Below are positions 1 through 8,516 of a DNA stretch of 64,000 nt, piece after piece (position 1 is the first letter of the stretch; every line of letters begins with the position of its first letter). The stretch lies in contig NZ_JADLJS010000016.1 of the NCBI RefSeq assembly GCF_015680405.1, positions 1 through 64,000 on the forward strand, read 5' to 3'. The DNA comes from Pseudomonas pudica (GTDB lineage: Bacteria > Pseudomonadota > Gammaproteobacteria > Pseudomonadales > Pseudomonadaceae). A model generated the notes under the pieces. That model saw nothing but the letters and a program-made list of their open reading frames with translations, searched no databases and was not told the DNA's origin. Position numbers and translations under genes: made by a program.

Positions 1-80
1 CTCCCACAGGAATTGCGCAGCCCTTGAACGCTGCGGGGTACCTGTGGGAGCTGGCTTGCCGGCGACAGGGCCGGGGCAGC
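1..80. repeat. REP-like inverted repeat at window edge
   Basis: CTCCCACAGG at 1-10 is mirrored by CCTGTGGGAG at 41-50, followed by a degenerate REP core (GCTTGCCGGCGACAGGGCCGG). It lies just downstream of the siderophore-interacting protein gene and could stabilise or end that transcript. The element may continue off the left edge. Confidence 0.55.
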
Positions 81-89
81 AATAATCAA

Positions 90-851
90 TCACTCGTCGT
101 CCGCAGTCCCGTCGGCACGCCAGTAGGCCACAGCCTTGAGCGCATCCTCAGGCAAACCTTTCTCCAGCAACAGTGCCTTGGCCTGCCGGGTCAGGGCTTT
201 TTCCAGTGCCACCCAGCCAAACAACCGGCCTTGCGGCAAGGTCAGGTTCTTCACCAGCGCCAGCAAGTCATCCTGTTGGCGACGTACCCAGATCACCTCC
301 ACCTGCGCCTTGCTTGGCAGTGGCTGGCGTTCCTGCTCGTCTTCGATCTGGATAACCGCCAGTACCTGGCGGCCCGCTGGCAACTCCTCCAGGCGGCGGC
401 CAATGGCCGGGATGGCGGTTTCGTCGCCGATCAGCAGGTAGCTGTCGAAGATGTCCGGCACCACCATCGAAGCCCGCGGCCCGGCGATGTCCAGGGTTTG
501 CCCGGGGGCCGCCTGGGCGGCCCAGGTGGATGCAGGGCCATCGCCGTGCAGCACGAAGTCGATATCCAGCTCATTGGCCACCAGATCGATGCGCCGTGGC
601 GTGTATTCGCGCATGGTAGGCCGCGCGCCACCCTCTCGACCCAGGTTACGAGCCTCGATGGCCTGCTGTTGCTCCGGCGTTTCGGCGAACAGCAGTTTGA
701 TGTGGTCGTCGCTGCCCACGCTGGTGAAGCCCTGCAGCTCGGCTCCCCCGAGGGTGATGCGGCGCATGCGTGGGGTCAGTTCGGTGACCCGCAGCACCTG
801 CAGGCGGCGTTGGCGGATTTCGTGGTTCACGCGGTGAATGGTGTCACTCAT
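90..851 (-). CDS. Siderophore-interacting protein, FAD ferric reductase (YqjH/ViuB type)
   Basis: Predicted cytoplasmic FAD/NAD(P)H-dependent ferric-siderophore reductase of 253 aa, which would release iron from imported chelates. The N-terminal half is a FAD-binding barrel with an R-x-Y-T-x-R motif (EYTPRR) and the middle holds HGDGPASTWAAQA, both typical of the SIP family. The C-terminal half is the SIP NAD-binding domain, with EWIR-like VIWVRR and a family-typical end. The open frame extends upstream to 1025, but the ATG at 851 is preferred: it is preceded by GGGAG at good spacing and matches family starts. It overlaps the upstream PadR gene by 8 nt, so the two are co-transcribed and probably coupled. 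Family assignment is firm; the exact siderophore is unknown. Confidence 0.9.
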   Translation of the reverse strand: MSDTIHRVNHEIRQRRLQVLRVTELTPRMRRITLGGAELQGFTSVGSDDHIKLLFAETPEQQQAIEARNLGREGGARPTMREYTPRRIDLVANELDIDFVLHGDGPASTWAAQAAPGQTLDIAGPRASMVVPDIFDSYLLIGDETAIPAIGRRLEELPAGRQVLAVIQIEDEQERQPLPSKAQVEVIWVRRQQDDLLALVKNLTLPQGRLFGWVALEKALTRQAKALLLEKGLPEDALKAVAYWRADGTADDE

Positions 852-1389
852 GGGGTGTCTCCCTGACAGGTTCGGTCGGCCCGGAGGCGATGGCCTTTGC
901 GGTGTGGTTGAGCAGGTCGCGGACCCGCTCGATTTCTTCCGGTGTCCAGCGGCCACTGTGCATGTGCAGCGCGTGGCGCAGGTTACCGACCGCTTCATGA
1001 ATCTCTGGTGGGCGGTCGTGGCCACGCAGGGCGCGCTTGCTGACTTCGATGCGCATGCGCACGCCGTCCAGTGCTACGGCCTGTTCGGCCAGGGCGGTGC
1101 GGCCGGCTTCGGTAATGGCATAGAGGCGTTTGCTGCCCTGCACCTGGCCGCTTATCAGCTCGGCCTCTTCCAGGAAGTTGAGGGTGGGGTATATCACCCC
1201 GGGGCTTGGGCTGTAGCTGCCGTCGAACAGGTTTTCGATCTGTCGGATCAGGTCGTAGCCGTGGCCTGGCTGCTCGGCGAGCAGAGCCAGCATCAGCAGC
1301 TTGAGGTCGCCGGGTGCGAAGACGCGAGGGCCGCGTTCGCCACGACCTGGGCGCCGCTCGAAGGGGTCATGGGGGGTATGTTCGCGCAT
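844..1389 (-). CDS. PadR family transcriptional regulator (YqjI-like)
   Basis: Protein of 181 aa with a PadR winged helix at about residues 25-100 (LLMLALLAEQPGHGYDLIRQ, then SPGVIYPTLNFLEE), preceded by a charged, Arg/Gly-rich and His-containing N-terminus. In E. coli the PadR protein YqjI is a nickel- and iron-sensitive repressor of yqjH, a ferric reductase of the same family as the gene immediately downstream here. The 8-nt overlap of the two genes makes the same pairing very likely. Start ATG at 1389. The E. coli protein has a His-rich metal-binding tail at its N-terminus; here only two His (HTPHD) are visible, so metal sensing may differ. Confidence 0.88.
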   Translation of the reverse strand: MREHTPHDPFERRPGRGERGPRVFAPGDLKLLMLALLAEQPGHGYDLIRQIENLFDGSYSPSPGVIYPTLNFLEEAELISGQVQGSKRLYAITEAGRTALAEQAVALDGVRMRIEVSKRALRGHDRPPEIHEAVGNLRHALHMHSGRWTPEEIERVRDLLNHTAKAIASGPTEPVRETPHE

Positions 1390-1412
1390 GGGGGCAGGGC
1401 TCCGTCGTTTGC

Positions 1413-1444
1413 GATATATCGTAAGATATTACTCAAGATATATC
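1413..1444. promoter_or_regulatory. Candidate PadR/YqjI operator, two GATATATC palindromes
   Basis: Two identical 8-bp palindromes GATATATC at 1413-1420 and 1437-1444, centres 24 bp apart, in an AT-rich island 24-55 bp upstream of the PadR start in an otherwise GC-rich region. Their placement suggests autoregulation of the regulator/ferric reductase operon. Inference from symmetry and position. Confidence 0.5.
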
Positions 1445-1465
1445 TGAAGACAAGCCCTCAATTGC

Positions 1466-1480
1466 AGATGATTATCATCT
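1466..1480. promoter_or_regulatory. Candidate Fur box upstream of the ferric reductase operon
   Basis: AGATGATTATCATCT is a near-perfect palindrome matching the Fur 7-1-7 model (TGATAAT-n-ATTATCA) at 10 of 14 positions. It sits about 80 bp upstream of the PadR start and overlaps the end of the penicillin-binding protein gene. Iron control is expected for a SIP-family reductase. Confidence 0.4.
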
Positions 1481-4400
1481 AGTTGTTCGATGTGTCCTCT
1501 TGCGGCGTGGCTGTGTGCATGGCCACCTGCGGCGGCTTGCACTCGTTCGGATTGCCCGGTTGCAGGTACGGCATGAGAATCGGAGCCATGCCCTTGAGTA
1601 CCTGCACTGGCAGCGCCGAGGTGAACTTGAAGGCCTCCGCAGAGCGCCCCGGCACGAACGCAGTCAAGGTGCCGAAGTGGTTGTCGCCCAGGAAGAACAC
1701 GAAGGTGGCGGTACGGTTCAGCGAGCGTGAGCCGATCAGCCGGCCGCCGGCACCAAAGCTTTCGATTCGGTTGTCACCGGTACCGGTCTTGCCACCCATC
1801 ACCAGTGGCGTGCCGTCCTGCAGTTTGAAACTGCCGGAAATACGCCGCGCGGTGCCGGCATCCACCACCTGCGACATGGCGCCTTTGAGGGCGCGCGCCA
1901 CTTCGACCGGCAGAATTCGCACACCCCGGTCCGGGTCGGTGATCAGCTTGGTCTCGTAAGGCGTATTGGCCGCGAAGTGCAGGGTGTCGATCCGCAAGGT
2001 CGGCAGGCGCACGCCGTCGTTCTGGATGATGCCGACCAGTTCGGAGAGGGCGGCGGGGCGGTCGCCCGAGCTGCCGATGGCGGTGGCCAGCGAGGGTACC
2101 AGGTGGTCGAATGGATAGCCCACGCGCTTCCAGCGCTGGTGAATGTCGAGGAACGCTTCGATCTCGACCATGGTGCGAATGCGGCTGTCACGGGCGCCCT
2201 GATGGCGGCTCTTGAACAGCCAGCCGTAAACCTCCTGGCGCTCGAAGCGGCTGGCATTGACCATTTCGGTCAAGGTTGAACCGGGGTTCTTAAGCAGGTA
2301 ACCCAGCAGCCAAAGGTCCAGCGGGTGGACCTTGGCGATATAGCCTTGGTCGGGCAGGTCGTACTTGCCAGGGCCATAGGCGTCGTACATCTCCGACAGG
2401 CGGCCATCGGTCAGTTTGCCCAGGACGATCTTGTCACCCTTGAGGTGGGCGCGGACGAAGGCGTTGAAAGTTTCCTGGCCAGCCTCGGGGAACAGGTAGC
2501 GGTGCACGGCCGCCAACCGTTGTGGGGTCACGCGCATGCTGTCGAGGAAGGTGTCCAGGCGCTGCTGCGAGGTCTTGCGCTGGTATTTCTTCCAGAAGCG
2601 CATCAGGTAGTTGGTGCCTTCCTTGTCGGCGAAACGGGCCAGGTATTCCTGGCGGCGCGGGTCGGAGTCGTCCTTGAGCAGCGGCACGCGGTTGTACGGC
2701 TGCTGGTAGGTCACGTAGCGCACCAGGTCGCGCATCAGGCGGATGAACGGAAGGTTGATCGACTCGCGCAATGCATCCTTGAGGGTTGGATTGCGGCTGT
2801 TGTCTTCCTTGCGGAAGTTGTTGAACACATGCATGCCGCCGCCGGTGAAGAAGGCTTCGCCGGTGTTGGCCGAATACTTGCGTTCCAGCGCCGCATCGAG
2901 CATCGCGTCCAGGCTCTGGTTCTTGCTGTTCTGCGCCAGCCATTCCAGCGACCACTGGCTGATACGGTCAAGTTCGGCGACTTCGACTTTCTTCAATTCG
3001 GCGGCAGGCTTGCCGGCGTACTTGTCGTGCAGCTCGGCGATGATCTCCAGGTAAGTGGTGAGCACCCGCAACTTGGCGGTGGAGCCCAGCTCCAGCTTGC
3101 TGCCCTCGTTGATGTCGAAGGGCTGATCGGTGCTGTCGGTCTGCACCCGCACCCGCGAGCCGTCGGCGGTGCGCTCGAACAGGGTGAAGCTGTAGCTCAC
3201 CTGATCGGTGGTCTTGGCGGTGAGCAGGCGTTCGCCGATCAGGCCGATCTGCGCTGCAAATTCGGGGTCGGCAAGGTTTTTCAGGTATTGGCTGACCTGC
3301 AGCTGCAGGTCGGACTGCAGGGTACTGGTGGCCGAAACGTCGAGCCGGTCGAGGTCGTACAGGGGGCGGTTGAGCATGGCCGCCAGGCGGTTGCGTGCCA
3401 GGCTGATGCCCTTGTTGGTGACGATCGGCACGATGGTCGGTTGCGCCACCCAGTCGCGGTATACCGCCTTGCTGGCCAGTGCAGCGTCGGCCAGTGGCTG
3501 CTCGATGATCTTGTTGGCGGCCAGCACGCGGATGTGCGCGTCGGTCAGTTCGGCCAGTTCGAGCCGCCCTTTGGACAGATAGTGCGACGGCCGGCGCTGG
3601 GCAATCATCAGCGACAGCACCTGGCGCAGGGCCAGGCCGCGTGCGGCCATGCTCTCGGGGTCGCTGGCGGTGGAGTTCAGGGCCTGGTTGACCTGGTCGA
3701 AGTCAGCGCCGTACCACACCCGCAGCCCCTCGGCCATGCCATGTACTTCGCCATGCCCAGGCACTGCCGACAGCGGCACGCTGTTGAGGTAGTCCCGCAC
3801 GATGCGCTGGCGTGCCTCCGTGGTGTCAGGGCCACCCTGGTAGGCACGCACGCTGGCGGAAATCATCTGGCGGATCTTCTCGGCGCCGGAAACGGTCAGG
3901 CCGTCTGGTGAATGGCGGTACTTTTCCAGCTGCGTGGCCAAGGTACTGCCGCCAGCGGACTGGCCGGGCAGGGCCAGGTACTTGGCCACCTGGCTGTAGG
4001 CGGCCTTGGCGAAGCGTGGCCAGTCCACGGCCGGGTTGTTGCGTGGGTCCTTGGTGTCGAGCAGGTCGCGGTTCTCGATGAACAGCAGGCTGTTGACGAT
4101 CACCGGCGGGATCGCCGCAAAGTCCGGGTACAGGTGTTGCGGGTAATTGTACTGGTACAGCATGTCGCCGCGGCAGTCGGTGATCGACAGGCCAGCCTGG
4201 ATTTTCTCGATATAGGGGGCGAACAGCCCATGGTCGACGTAGTTCATCAACGCCGGCGAGAACCTCACCTGCTCGCTGATCAGGTAGTCGCGCTTTAGCA
4301 GGCGCGGCAGGAATTCGCCCAGGGCGCTGTAGCCCAGGCGTTTATCGAACGGCCCTTCGCCGGGGTACACGATGGCATCGCTGGGGCCTGGTTGCAGCGA

Positions 4401-4628
4401 ATAGGTGAGGGTGCTGGCCAGCTTGCTGAATTCCCGCGACTGCAGGTTGGAGGTGCGGAATTCGTCATACGCAGCGAAGCCGATGGCCACCAGCGCCACC
4501 AGCAGGATGAGGATGATCAGCCGCCACCATAGCCGACGCTGACGGGGGGATTTGGGTTGTGGCGTCTCGGCCGGAGGTATCTCGGGTGCTTCCGTTCTGC
4601 TTGGTTCCGATTGCCACAGTGCGCCCAT
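1479..4628 (-). CDS. Bifunctional class A penicillin-binding protein (transglycosylase/transpeptidase)
   Basis: Inner-membrane peptidoglycan synthase of 1049 aa, longer than typical PBP1a/1b (about 750-850). There is one membrane anchor at about residues 36-54. A GT51 glycosyltransferase domain follows, with FIENRDL near residue 183 (catalytic Glu) and GGSTLATQLEKY near 227. The transpeptidase domain has S-T-A-K (nucleophile Ser near 515) and K-T-G-T near 946. It belongs to the family of large Pseudomonas PBPs distinct from mrcA and mrcB, and the long insertion between the GT and TP motifs is part of why. Its start is divergent from the permease gene, separated by a 473-bp gap. Start ATG at 4628. 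Which polymer or growth condition it serves cannot be told from sequence. Confidence 0.88.
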   Translation of the reverse strand: MGALWQSEPSRTEAPEIPPAETPQPKSPRQRRLWWRLIILILLVALVAIGFAAYDEFRTSNLQSREFSKLASTLTYSLQPGPSDAIVYPGEGPFDKRLGYSALGEFLPRLLKRDYLISEQVRFSPALMNYVDHGLFAPYIEKIQAGLSITDCRGDMLYQYNYPQHLYPDFAAIPPVIVNSLLFIENRDLLDTKDPRNNPAVDWPRFAKAAYSQVAKYLALPGQSAGGSTLATQLEKYRHSPDGLTVSGAEKIRQMISASVRAYQGGPDTTEARQRIVRDYLNSVPLSAVPGHGEVHGMAEGLRVWYGADFDQVNQALNSTASDPESMAARGLALRQVLSLMIAQRRPSHYLSKGRLELAELTDAHIRVLAANKIIEQPLADAALASKAVYRDWVAQPTIVPIVTNKGISLARNRLAAMLNRPLYDLDRLDVSATSTLQSDLQLQVSQYLKNLADPEFAAQIGLIGERLLTAKTTDQVSYSFTLFERTADGSRVRVQTDSTDQPFDINEGSKLELGSTAKLRVLTTYLEIIAELHDKYAGKPAAELKKVEVAELDRISQWSLEWLAQNSKNQSLDAMLDAALERKYSANTGEAFFTGGGMHVFNNFRKEDNSRNPTLKDALRESINLPFIRLMRDLVRYVTYQQPYNRVPLLKDDSDPRRQEYLARFADKEGTNYLMRFWKKYQRKTSQQRLDTFLDSMRVTPQRLAAVHRYLFPEAGQETFNAFVRAHLKGDKIVLGKLTDGRLSEMYDAYGPGKYDLPDQGYIAKVHPLDLWLLGYLLKNPGSTLTEMVNASRFERQEVYGWLFKSRHQGARDSRIRTMVEIEAFLDIHQRWKRVGYPFDHLVPSLATAIGSSGDRPAALSELVGIIQNDGVRLPTLRIDTLHFAANTPYETKLITDPDRGVRILPVEVARALKGAMSQVVDAGTARRISGSFKLQDGTPLVMGGKTGTGDNRIESFGAGGRLIGSRSLNRTATFVFFLGDNHFGTLTAFVPGRSAEAFKFTSALPVQVLKGMAPILMPYLQPGNPNECKPPQVAMHTATPQEDTSNN

Positions 4629-5101
4629 AGTCTTCTATCCGGCCAGGTATTTTCGTCTTGCTTGTCTGAAGCTTAGACGTTGAGCGGGTCAGGTGAAAAA
4701 TTTGTAAGAGACGGGAAAGTGGCGTAGGGCTATGCGGCTTTGGTGTGGGTTTCTTCATACGGCGATGTTGCTATGTTGGCCGGGCGATTTTGGGGCCGCT
4801 TGCGCCCCATTCGCAGCACAAGGCTGCTTTTCCAGGGGGAATGCGTATCCTTTGTAGGAGCAGCCTTGTGCTGCGAATGGGGCGAAGCGGCCCCAGAGAT
4901 CTTGCTGAATTTTCCTGTTTATACAGCGAAAAACCCTGCAACGGTCTTCCTATACTGCTCGCCCCCTTCGCCTTGCCGGGCGCTCTATTCCGGCACACGG
5001 GCCGGCCCACAAGGCCAGCTCGGCAAGCCAACGCCATGCCTATCGGCCTGGCCGGTGCTGCACGAAGGTCAAATCCAATAACAAAATGAGGTTGTATTGC
5101 T
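4629..5101. other. 473-bp divergent intergenic region
   Basis: It separates the penicillin-binding protein gene (minus) from the amino acid permease (plus). It holds a large REP inverted pair at 4791-4895 and, nearer the permease, TATACT at about 4951 that could be a -10 element. I find no credible gene in it. Confidence 0.6.
4791..4895. repeat. REP pair (BIME-like), long inverted repeat
   Basis: The left arm at 4792-4828 (GGGGCCGCTTGCGCCCCATT then CGCAGCACAAGGCTGCT) is almost exactly complementary to 4859-4894, separated by about 30 bp. This is the GGGGC...GCAGCACAAGGCTGCT variant of the REP family seen elsewhere in the window. Confidence 0.8.
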
Positions 5102-6520
5102 ATGCCAGTCGGCAACCACCCTGCCCACGGCCAGGCCACCGAAGGCGGCCCGCTCAAGCGCGAACTGGGCGAACGGCACATCCGCCTGATGGCGCTGGGC
5201 GCCTGTATCGGTGTCGGTCTTTTCCTCGGTTCGGCCAAGGCCATCGAAATGGCCGGCCCCGCCATCATGCTGTCCTACATCATCGGCGGCCTGGCCATTC
5301 TGGTGATCATGCGCGCCCTTGGCGAAATGGCCGTGCACAACCCTGTCGCCGGTTCGTTCAGTCGTTATGCCCAGGACTATCTCGGCCCGCTGGCGGGCTT
5401 CCTTACCGGCTGGAACTACTGGTTCCTGTGGCTGGTGACATGCGTTGCCGAAATCACCGCAGTGGCCATCTACATGGGCATCTGGTTCCCCGACGTACCG
5501 CGCTGGATCTGGGCCCTGGCGGCGCTGGGCAGCATGGGTGCGGTCAACCTGGTGGCCGTCAAGGCCTTTGGTGAATTCGAATTCTGGTTCGCCCTGATCA
5601 AGATTGTCACCATCATCGCCATGGTCCTTGGCGGCATCGGCATCATTGCCTTTGGCTTCGGCAATGACGGCGTGGCAGTAGGTATCTCCAACCTGTGGAG
5701 CAACGGCGGCTTCATGCCCAATGGCGTGACCGGCGTGCTGATGTCGCTGCAGATGGTGATGTTCGCCTACCTGGGCGTGGAAATGATCGGCCTGACCGCC
5801 GGTGAAGCACGCAACCCGCAAAAGACCATTCCACAGGCCATCGGCTCGGTATTCTGGCGCATCCTGCTGTTCTATGTCGGTGCGCTGTTCGTGATCCTGT
5901 CGATTTACCCGTGGAACGAAATCGGCAGCCAGGGCAGCCCGTTCGTCATGACCTTCGAGCGCCTGGGCATCAAGACCGCCGCCGGCATCATCAACTTCGT
6001 GGTCATCACTGCAGCGCTGTCGTCGTGCAACGGCGGCATCTTCAGCACCGGGCGCATGCTCTACAGCCTGGCGCAGAACGGCCAGGCCCCGGCGGCCTTC
6101 GCCCGTACGTCGAAGAACGGCGTGCCGCGCAACGCGCTGCTGCTGTCGATCGGCGCGCTGCTGCTGGGCGTGCTGGCCAACTACCTGGTGCCGGAAAAGG
6201 TCTTCGTCTGGGTGACTTCGATCGCTACCTTTGGCGCGATCTGGACCTGGGTGATGATCCTGCTGGCGCAGCTGAAGTTCCGCGCAGGCCTCAGCGTCAC
6301 TGAACGCAAGGCACTGAAATACCGCATGTGGCTGTGGCCGCTGAGCTCGTACCTGGCGCTGGCCTTCCTGGTGCTGGTGGTCGGCCTGATGGCGTACTTC
6401 GAGGATACCCGCGTGGCGCTGTACATCGGCCCGGCGTTCCTGGTGCTGCTGACGGTGCTGTACTACGCGTTCCGCCTGGCGCCGAAAGACGCGCAGGGTG
6501 TAGCCAGTACTGCTTCCTGA
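5102..6520 (+). CDS. Amino acid permease, APC superfamily (ProY/CycA-like)
   Basis: Inner-membrane amino acid:proton symporter of 472 aa with about 12 hydrophobic helices. The amino acid transporter (AAT) signature region is clear: LGACIGVGLFLGSAKAIEMA at about residues 32-51, followed by GPAIMLSYIIGG and the RALGEMAVHNPVAGSFSRYA stretch. The length and helix pattern fit the proline/aromatic/D-alanine permease group, and I cannot name the substrate. It is a single-gene unit: the upstream gene is divergent and the next one is convergent across a REP pair. A weak AGGT ribosome-binding site lies about 10 nt before the ATG. Confidence 0.88.
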   Translation: MPVGNHPAHGQATEGGPLKRELGERHIRLMALGACIGVGLFLGSAKAIEMAGPAIMLSYIIGGLAILVIMRALGEMAVHNPVAGSFSRYAQDYLGPLAGFLTGWNYWFLWLVTCVAEITAVAIYMGIWFPDVPRWIWALAALGSMGAVNLVAVKAFGEFEFWFALIKIVTIIAMVLGGIGIIAFGFGNDGVAVGISNLWSNGGFMPNGVTGVLMSLQMVMFAYLGVEMIGLTAGEARNPQKTIPQAIGSVFWRILLFYVGALFVILSIYPWNEIGSQGSPFVMTFERLGIKTAAGIINFVVITAALSSCNGGIFSTGRMLYSLAQNGQAPAAFARTSKNGVPRNALLLSIGALLLGVLANYLVPEKVFVWVTSIATFGAIWTWVMILLAQLKFRAGLSVTERKALKYRMWLWPLSSYLALAFLVLVVGLMAYFEDTRVALYIGPAFLVLLTVLYYAFRLAPKDAQGVASTAS

Positions 6521-6530
6521 TCTGAAATGG

Positions 6531-6637
6531 CTGGGGCCGCTTTGCGGCCCTTTCGCGACACAAGGCCGCTCCCACAAGAGATAGCGTACTCCTGTGGGAG
6601 CGGCCTTGTGTCGCGATGGGCTGCGTAGCAGCCCCAG
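6531..6637. repeat. REP pair between convergent genes
   Basis: Inverted REP copies at 6551-6576 and 6593-6616, flanked by complementary GGGGC-rich arms, lie between the convergent permease and FMN-domain genes. The folded RNA would be a strong stem on either strand and may serve as a shared terminator. Confidence 0.8.
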
Positions 6638-6643
6638 GTTCAA

Positions 6644-8263
6644 TCAGGCCGCCACCTCGCTGTGCGGCTCGAAGCTGTCGGCCCGTGCCAATTGCCACAT
6701 GCGCGAATAGAACTGCCCGTTCACCTCGCCAGTCAGCAGTTCACCCGGCTTCAAGAACACATGCATCTGTGAGAACAGCTTGATCTCGGTGGCTGAAATG
6801 CGCCGTACCAGGTGCTTGGCCTCCAGCTGCGCCGGGTGCTCCAGGCCTGCTGCCGCAAGCATTTCGGCCAGGGCACGCAGGGTATTGTGATGGAAGTTCA
6901 GCACCCGCTGGGCTTTGTCCGGCACCACCAGCGCGCGCTGGCGCAGTGGGTCTTGCGTGGCGACACCGGTCGGGCACTTGTTGGTGTGGCAGCTTTGCGA
7001 CTGGATGCAGCCGATGGCGAACATGAAACCGCGCGCCGAGTTGGCCCAATCGGCGCCAATGGCCAGCACGCTGGCAATGTCGAAAGCGCTGACGATCTTT
7101 CCGCTGGCGCCCAGCTTGATCTTGTCGCGCAGGTTCAGGCCGACCAGGGTGTTGTGCACGAACAGCAGCCCTTCGCGCAGCGGTACACCAATGTGGTCGG
7201 TGAACTCCACCGGCGCCGCGCCGGTGCCACCTTCCTTGCCGTCGACGACGATGAAGTCCGGCAGGATGCCGGTTTCCAGCATGGCCTTGGCGATGCCCAT
7301 GAACTCCCATGGGTGGCCCAGGCAGAACTTGAAGCCTACCGGTTTGCCGCCAGACAGTTCACGCAGTCGGGCAATGAACCGCATCATCTCGATGGGGGTG
7401 GAGAAGGCGCTGTGGCGCGACGGTGATATGCAGTCTTCGCCCATCAGCACGCCTCGGGTTTCGGCAATTTCCCGGGTTACCTTGTGCTTGGGCAGGATGC
7501 CGCCGTGGCCGGGCTTGGCGCCCTGGCTCATCTTGATCTCGATCATCCGCACCTGCGGGCTGCGCGCCTGGGCGGCGAAGCGTTCGGGGTCGAAACGCCC
7601 GTCCGGCGTGCGGCACCCGAAGTAGCCACTGCCCAGTTCCCAGACCAGGTCGCCACCATGCTCGCGGTGATAGGGGCTGATGCTGCCTTCGCCAGTGTCA
7701 TGGTGGAAATTGCCCAGCTTGGCGCCCTGGTTGAGGGCGCGGATGGCGTTGGCGCTGAGCGAGCCAAAGCTCATCGCCGATATGTTGAAGATCGATGCCG
7801 AGTACGGCTGGCTGCACTGAGGCCCGCCGACGATGACCCGGAAGCTTGCCGGGTCGGCCAAGGGCGCCGGGCGCATGGAGTGGCCGATGAATTCGAAGCC
7901 GGACTCGTACACGTCGATCAGGGTGCCGAAAGGTTTGTCCGAGGCTTCGTTCTTCGCCCGTGCGTACACCAGCGAGCGCTGGGCGCGGGAGAACGGCAGG
8001 GCGTCGCTGTCAGCCTCCAGCAGGTACTGGCGGATTTCCGGGCGAATGGCCTCGACCAGATAGCGGATGTTGCCCAGGATCGGGTAGTTGCGGCGTACCG
8101 CGTGGCGTTGCTGCAACAGGTCGAACAGGCCGATCAGGCTGAGGATGGCGGTGCTCAGGGTGAACGGCCACAACCATTCGTGGTGGATGAAGGGCAGGGT
8201 CGCCAGGGTGAACAGCACACAGGCGGCGAAGAAGGCATAGCGGCTGAGAAGTGACAGGCTCAT
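6644..8263 (-). CDS. FMN-binding glutamate synthase family protein (GltB-like, membrane-anchored)
   Basis: Protein of 539 aa consisting of the FMN/Fe-S synthase domain of glutamate synthase without the glutaminase or GXGXG domains. Two hydrophobic segments lie at the N-terminus (about residues 8-50). Visible landmarks are FNISAMSFGSLSANAIRALNQGA, DGKEGGTGAAP (FMN phosphate-binding loop) and the Cys-bearing IQSQSCHTNKCPTGVATQDP. Members of this group are annotated as glutamate synthase-like, but with no ammonia-releasing domain or GltD partner nearby the physiological reaction is uncertain. I use the ATG at 8263, which has AGGA nine bases upstream; the open frame extends to 8386 but that extension lacks family resemblance. 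Confidence 0.85.
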   Translation of the reverse strand: MSLSLLSRYAFFAACVLFTLATLPFIHHEWLWPFTLSTAILSLIGLFDLLQQRHAVRRNYPILGNIRYLVEAIRPEIRQYLLEADSDALPFSRAQRSLVYARAKNEASDKPFGTLIDVYESGFEFIGHSMRPAPLADPASFRVIVGGPQCSQPYSASIFNISAMSFGSLSANAIRALNQGAKLGNFHHDTGEGSISPYHREHGGDLVWELGSGYFGCRTPDGRFDPERFAAQARSPQVRMIEIKMSQGAKPGHGGILPKHKVTREIAETRGVLMGEDCISPSRHSAFSTPIEMMRFIARLRELSGGKPVGFKFCLGHPWEFMGIAKAMLETGILPDFIVVDGKEGGTGAAPVEFTDHIGVPLREGLLFVHNTLVGLNLRDKIKLGASGKIVSAFDIASVLAIGADWANSARGFMFAIGCIQSQSCHTNKCPTGVATQDPLRQRALVVPDKAQRVLNFHHNTLRALAEMLAAAGLEHPAQLEAKHLVRRISATEIKLFSQMHVFLKPGELLTGEVNGQFYSRMWQLARADSFEPHSEVAA

Positions 8264-8357
8264 ACAGGGTCCTTGCGATGGCGCGGTCAGGCTCAGGGCC
8301 TGGGGCAAACCCCGAACATAGCCAAGTTGCACGGCTGTGCAAATTAAAATCGGGGTA

Positions 8358-8374
8358 GCGAAAATCATTCTCGC
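8358..8374. promoter_or_regulatory. Candidate Fur-like box
   Basis: GCGAAAATCATTCTCGC is an imperfect palindrome; its reverse complement reads CGAGAAT-G-ATTTTCG in the 7-1-7 Fur frame, 10 of 14 matches. It is about 95 bp upstream of the FMN synthase-like gene start. Position and symmetry are suggestive only. Confidence 0.3.
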
Positions 8375-8412
8375 CAAGCCTGGCAATAGTGTTCAGGCCA
8401 AGACGGGCTTTT

Positions 8413-8482
8413 GTAGGAGCAGCCTTGTACACATTGCCTTCGTCAATAATGGCTTCTTCGCAGCACAGGGCTGCTCCTACAG
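8413..8482. repeat. REP inverted pair downstream of lhr
   Basis: TGTAGGAGCAGCCTTGT and its near complement ACAGGGCTGCTCCTACA bracket about 35 bp, just after the end of lhr and upstream of the FMN synthase-like gene. Same GCAGCC-type REP as at 4791. Confidence 0.65.
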
Positions 8483-8516
8483 GTGCTGTGCATGCCTGAA
8501 ATCAGCATCAAGGGAT

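Noticed and set aside
2325..3911. Long open frame (about 530 codons) on the plus strand antisense to the penicillin-binding protein gene
   Set aside because: Mirror of a high-GC coding region: no recognisable domain, composition typical of antisense third-position bias, no ribosome-binding site.
4915..4926. CTGTTTATACAG upstream of the permease, resembling a LexA box
   Set aside because: Spacing is CTG-N6-CAG, not the CTG-N10-CAG of LexA sites.
5069..6643. Long minus-strand frame antisense to the amino acid permease
   Set aside because: GC-driven shadow; runs through both REP pairs and shows no family resemblance.
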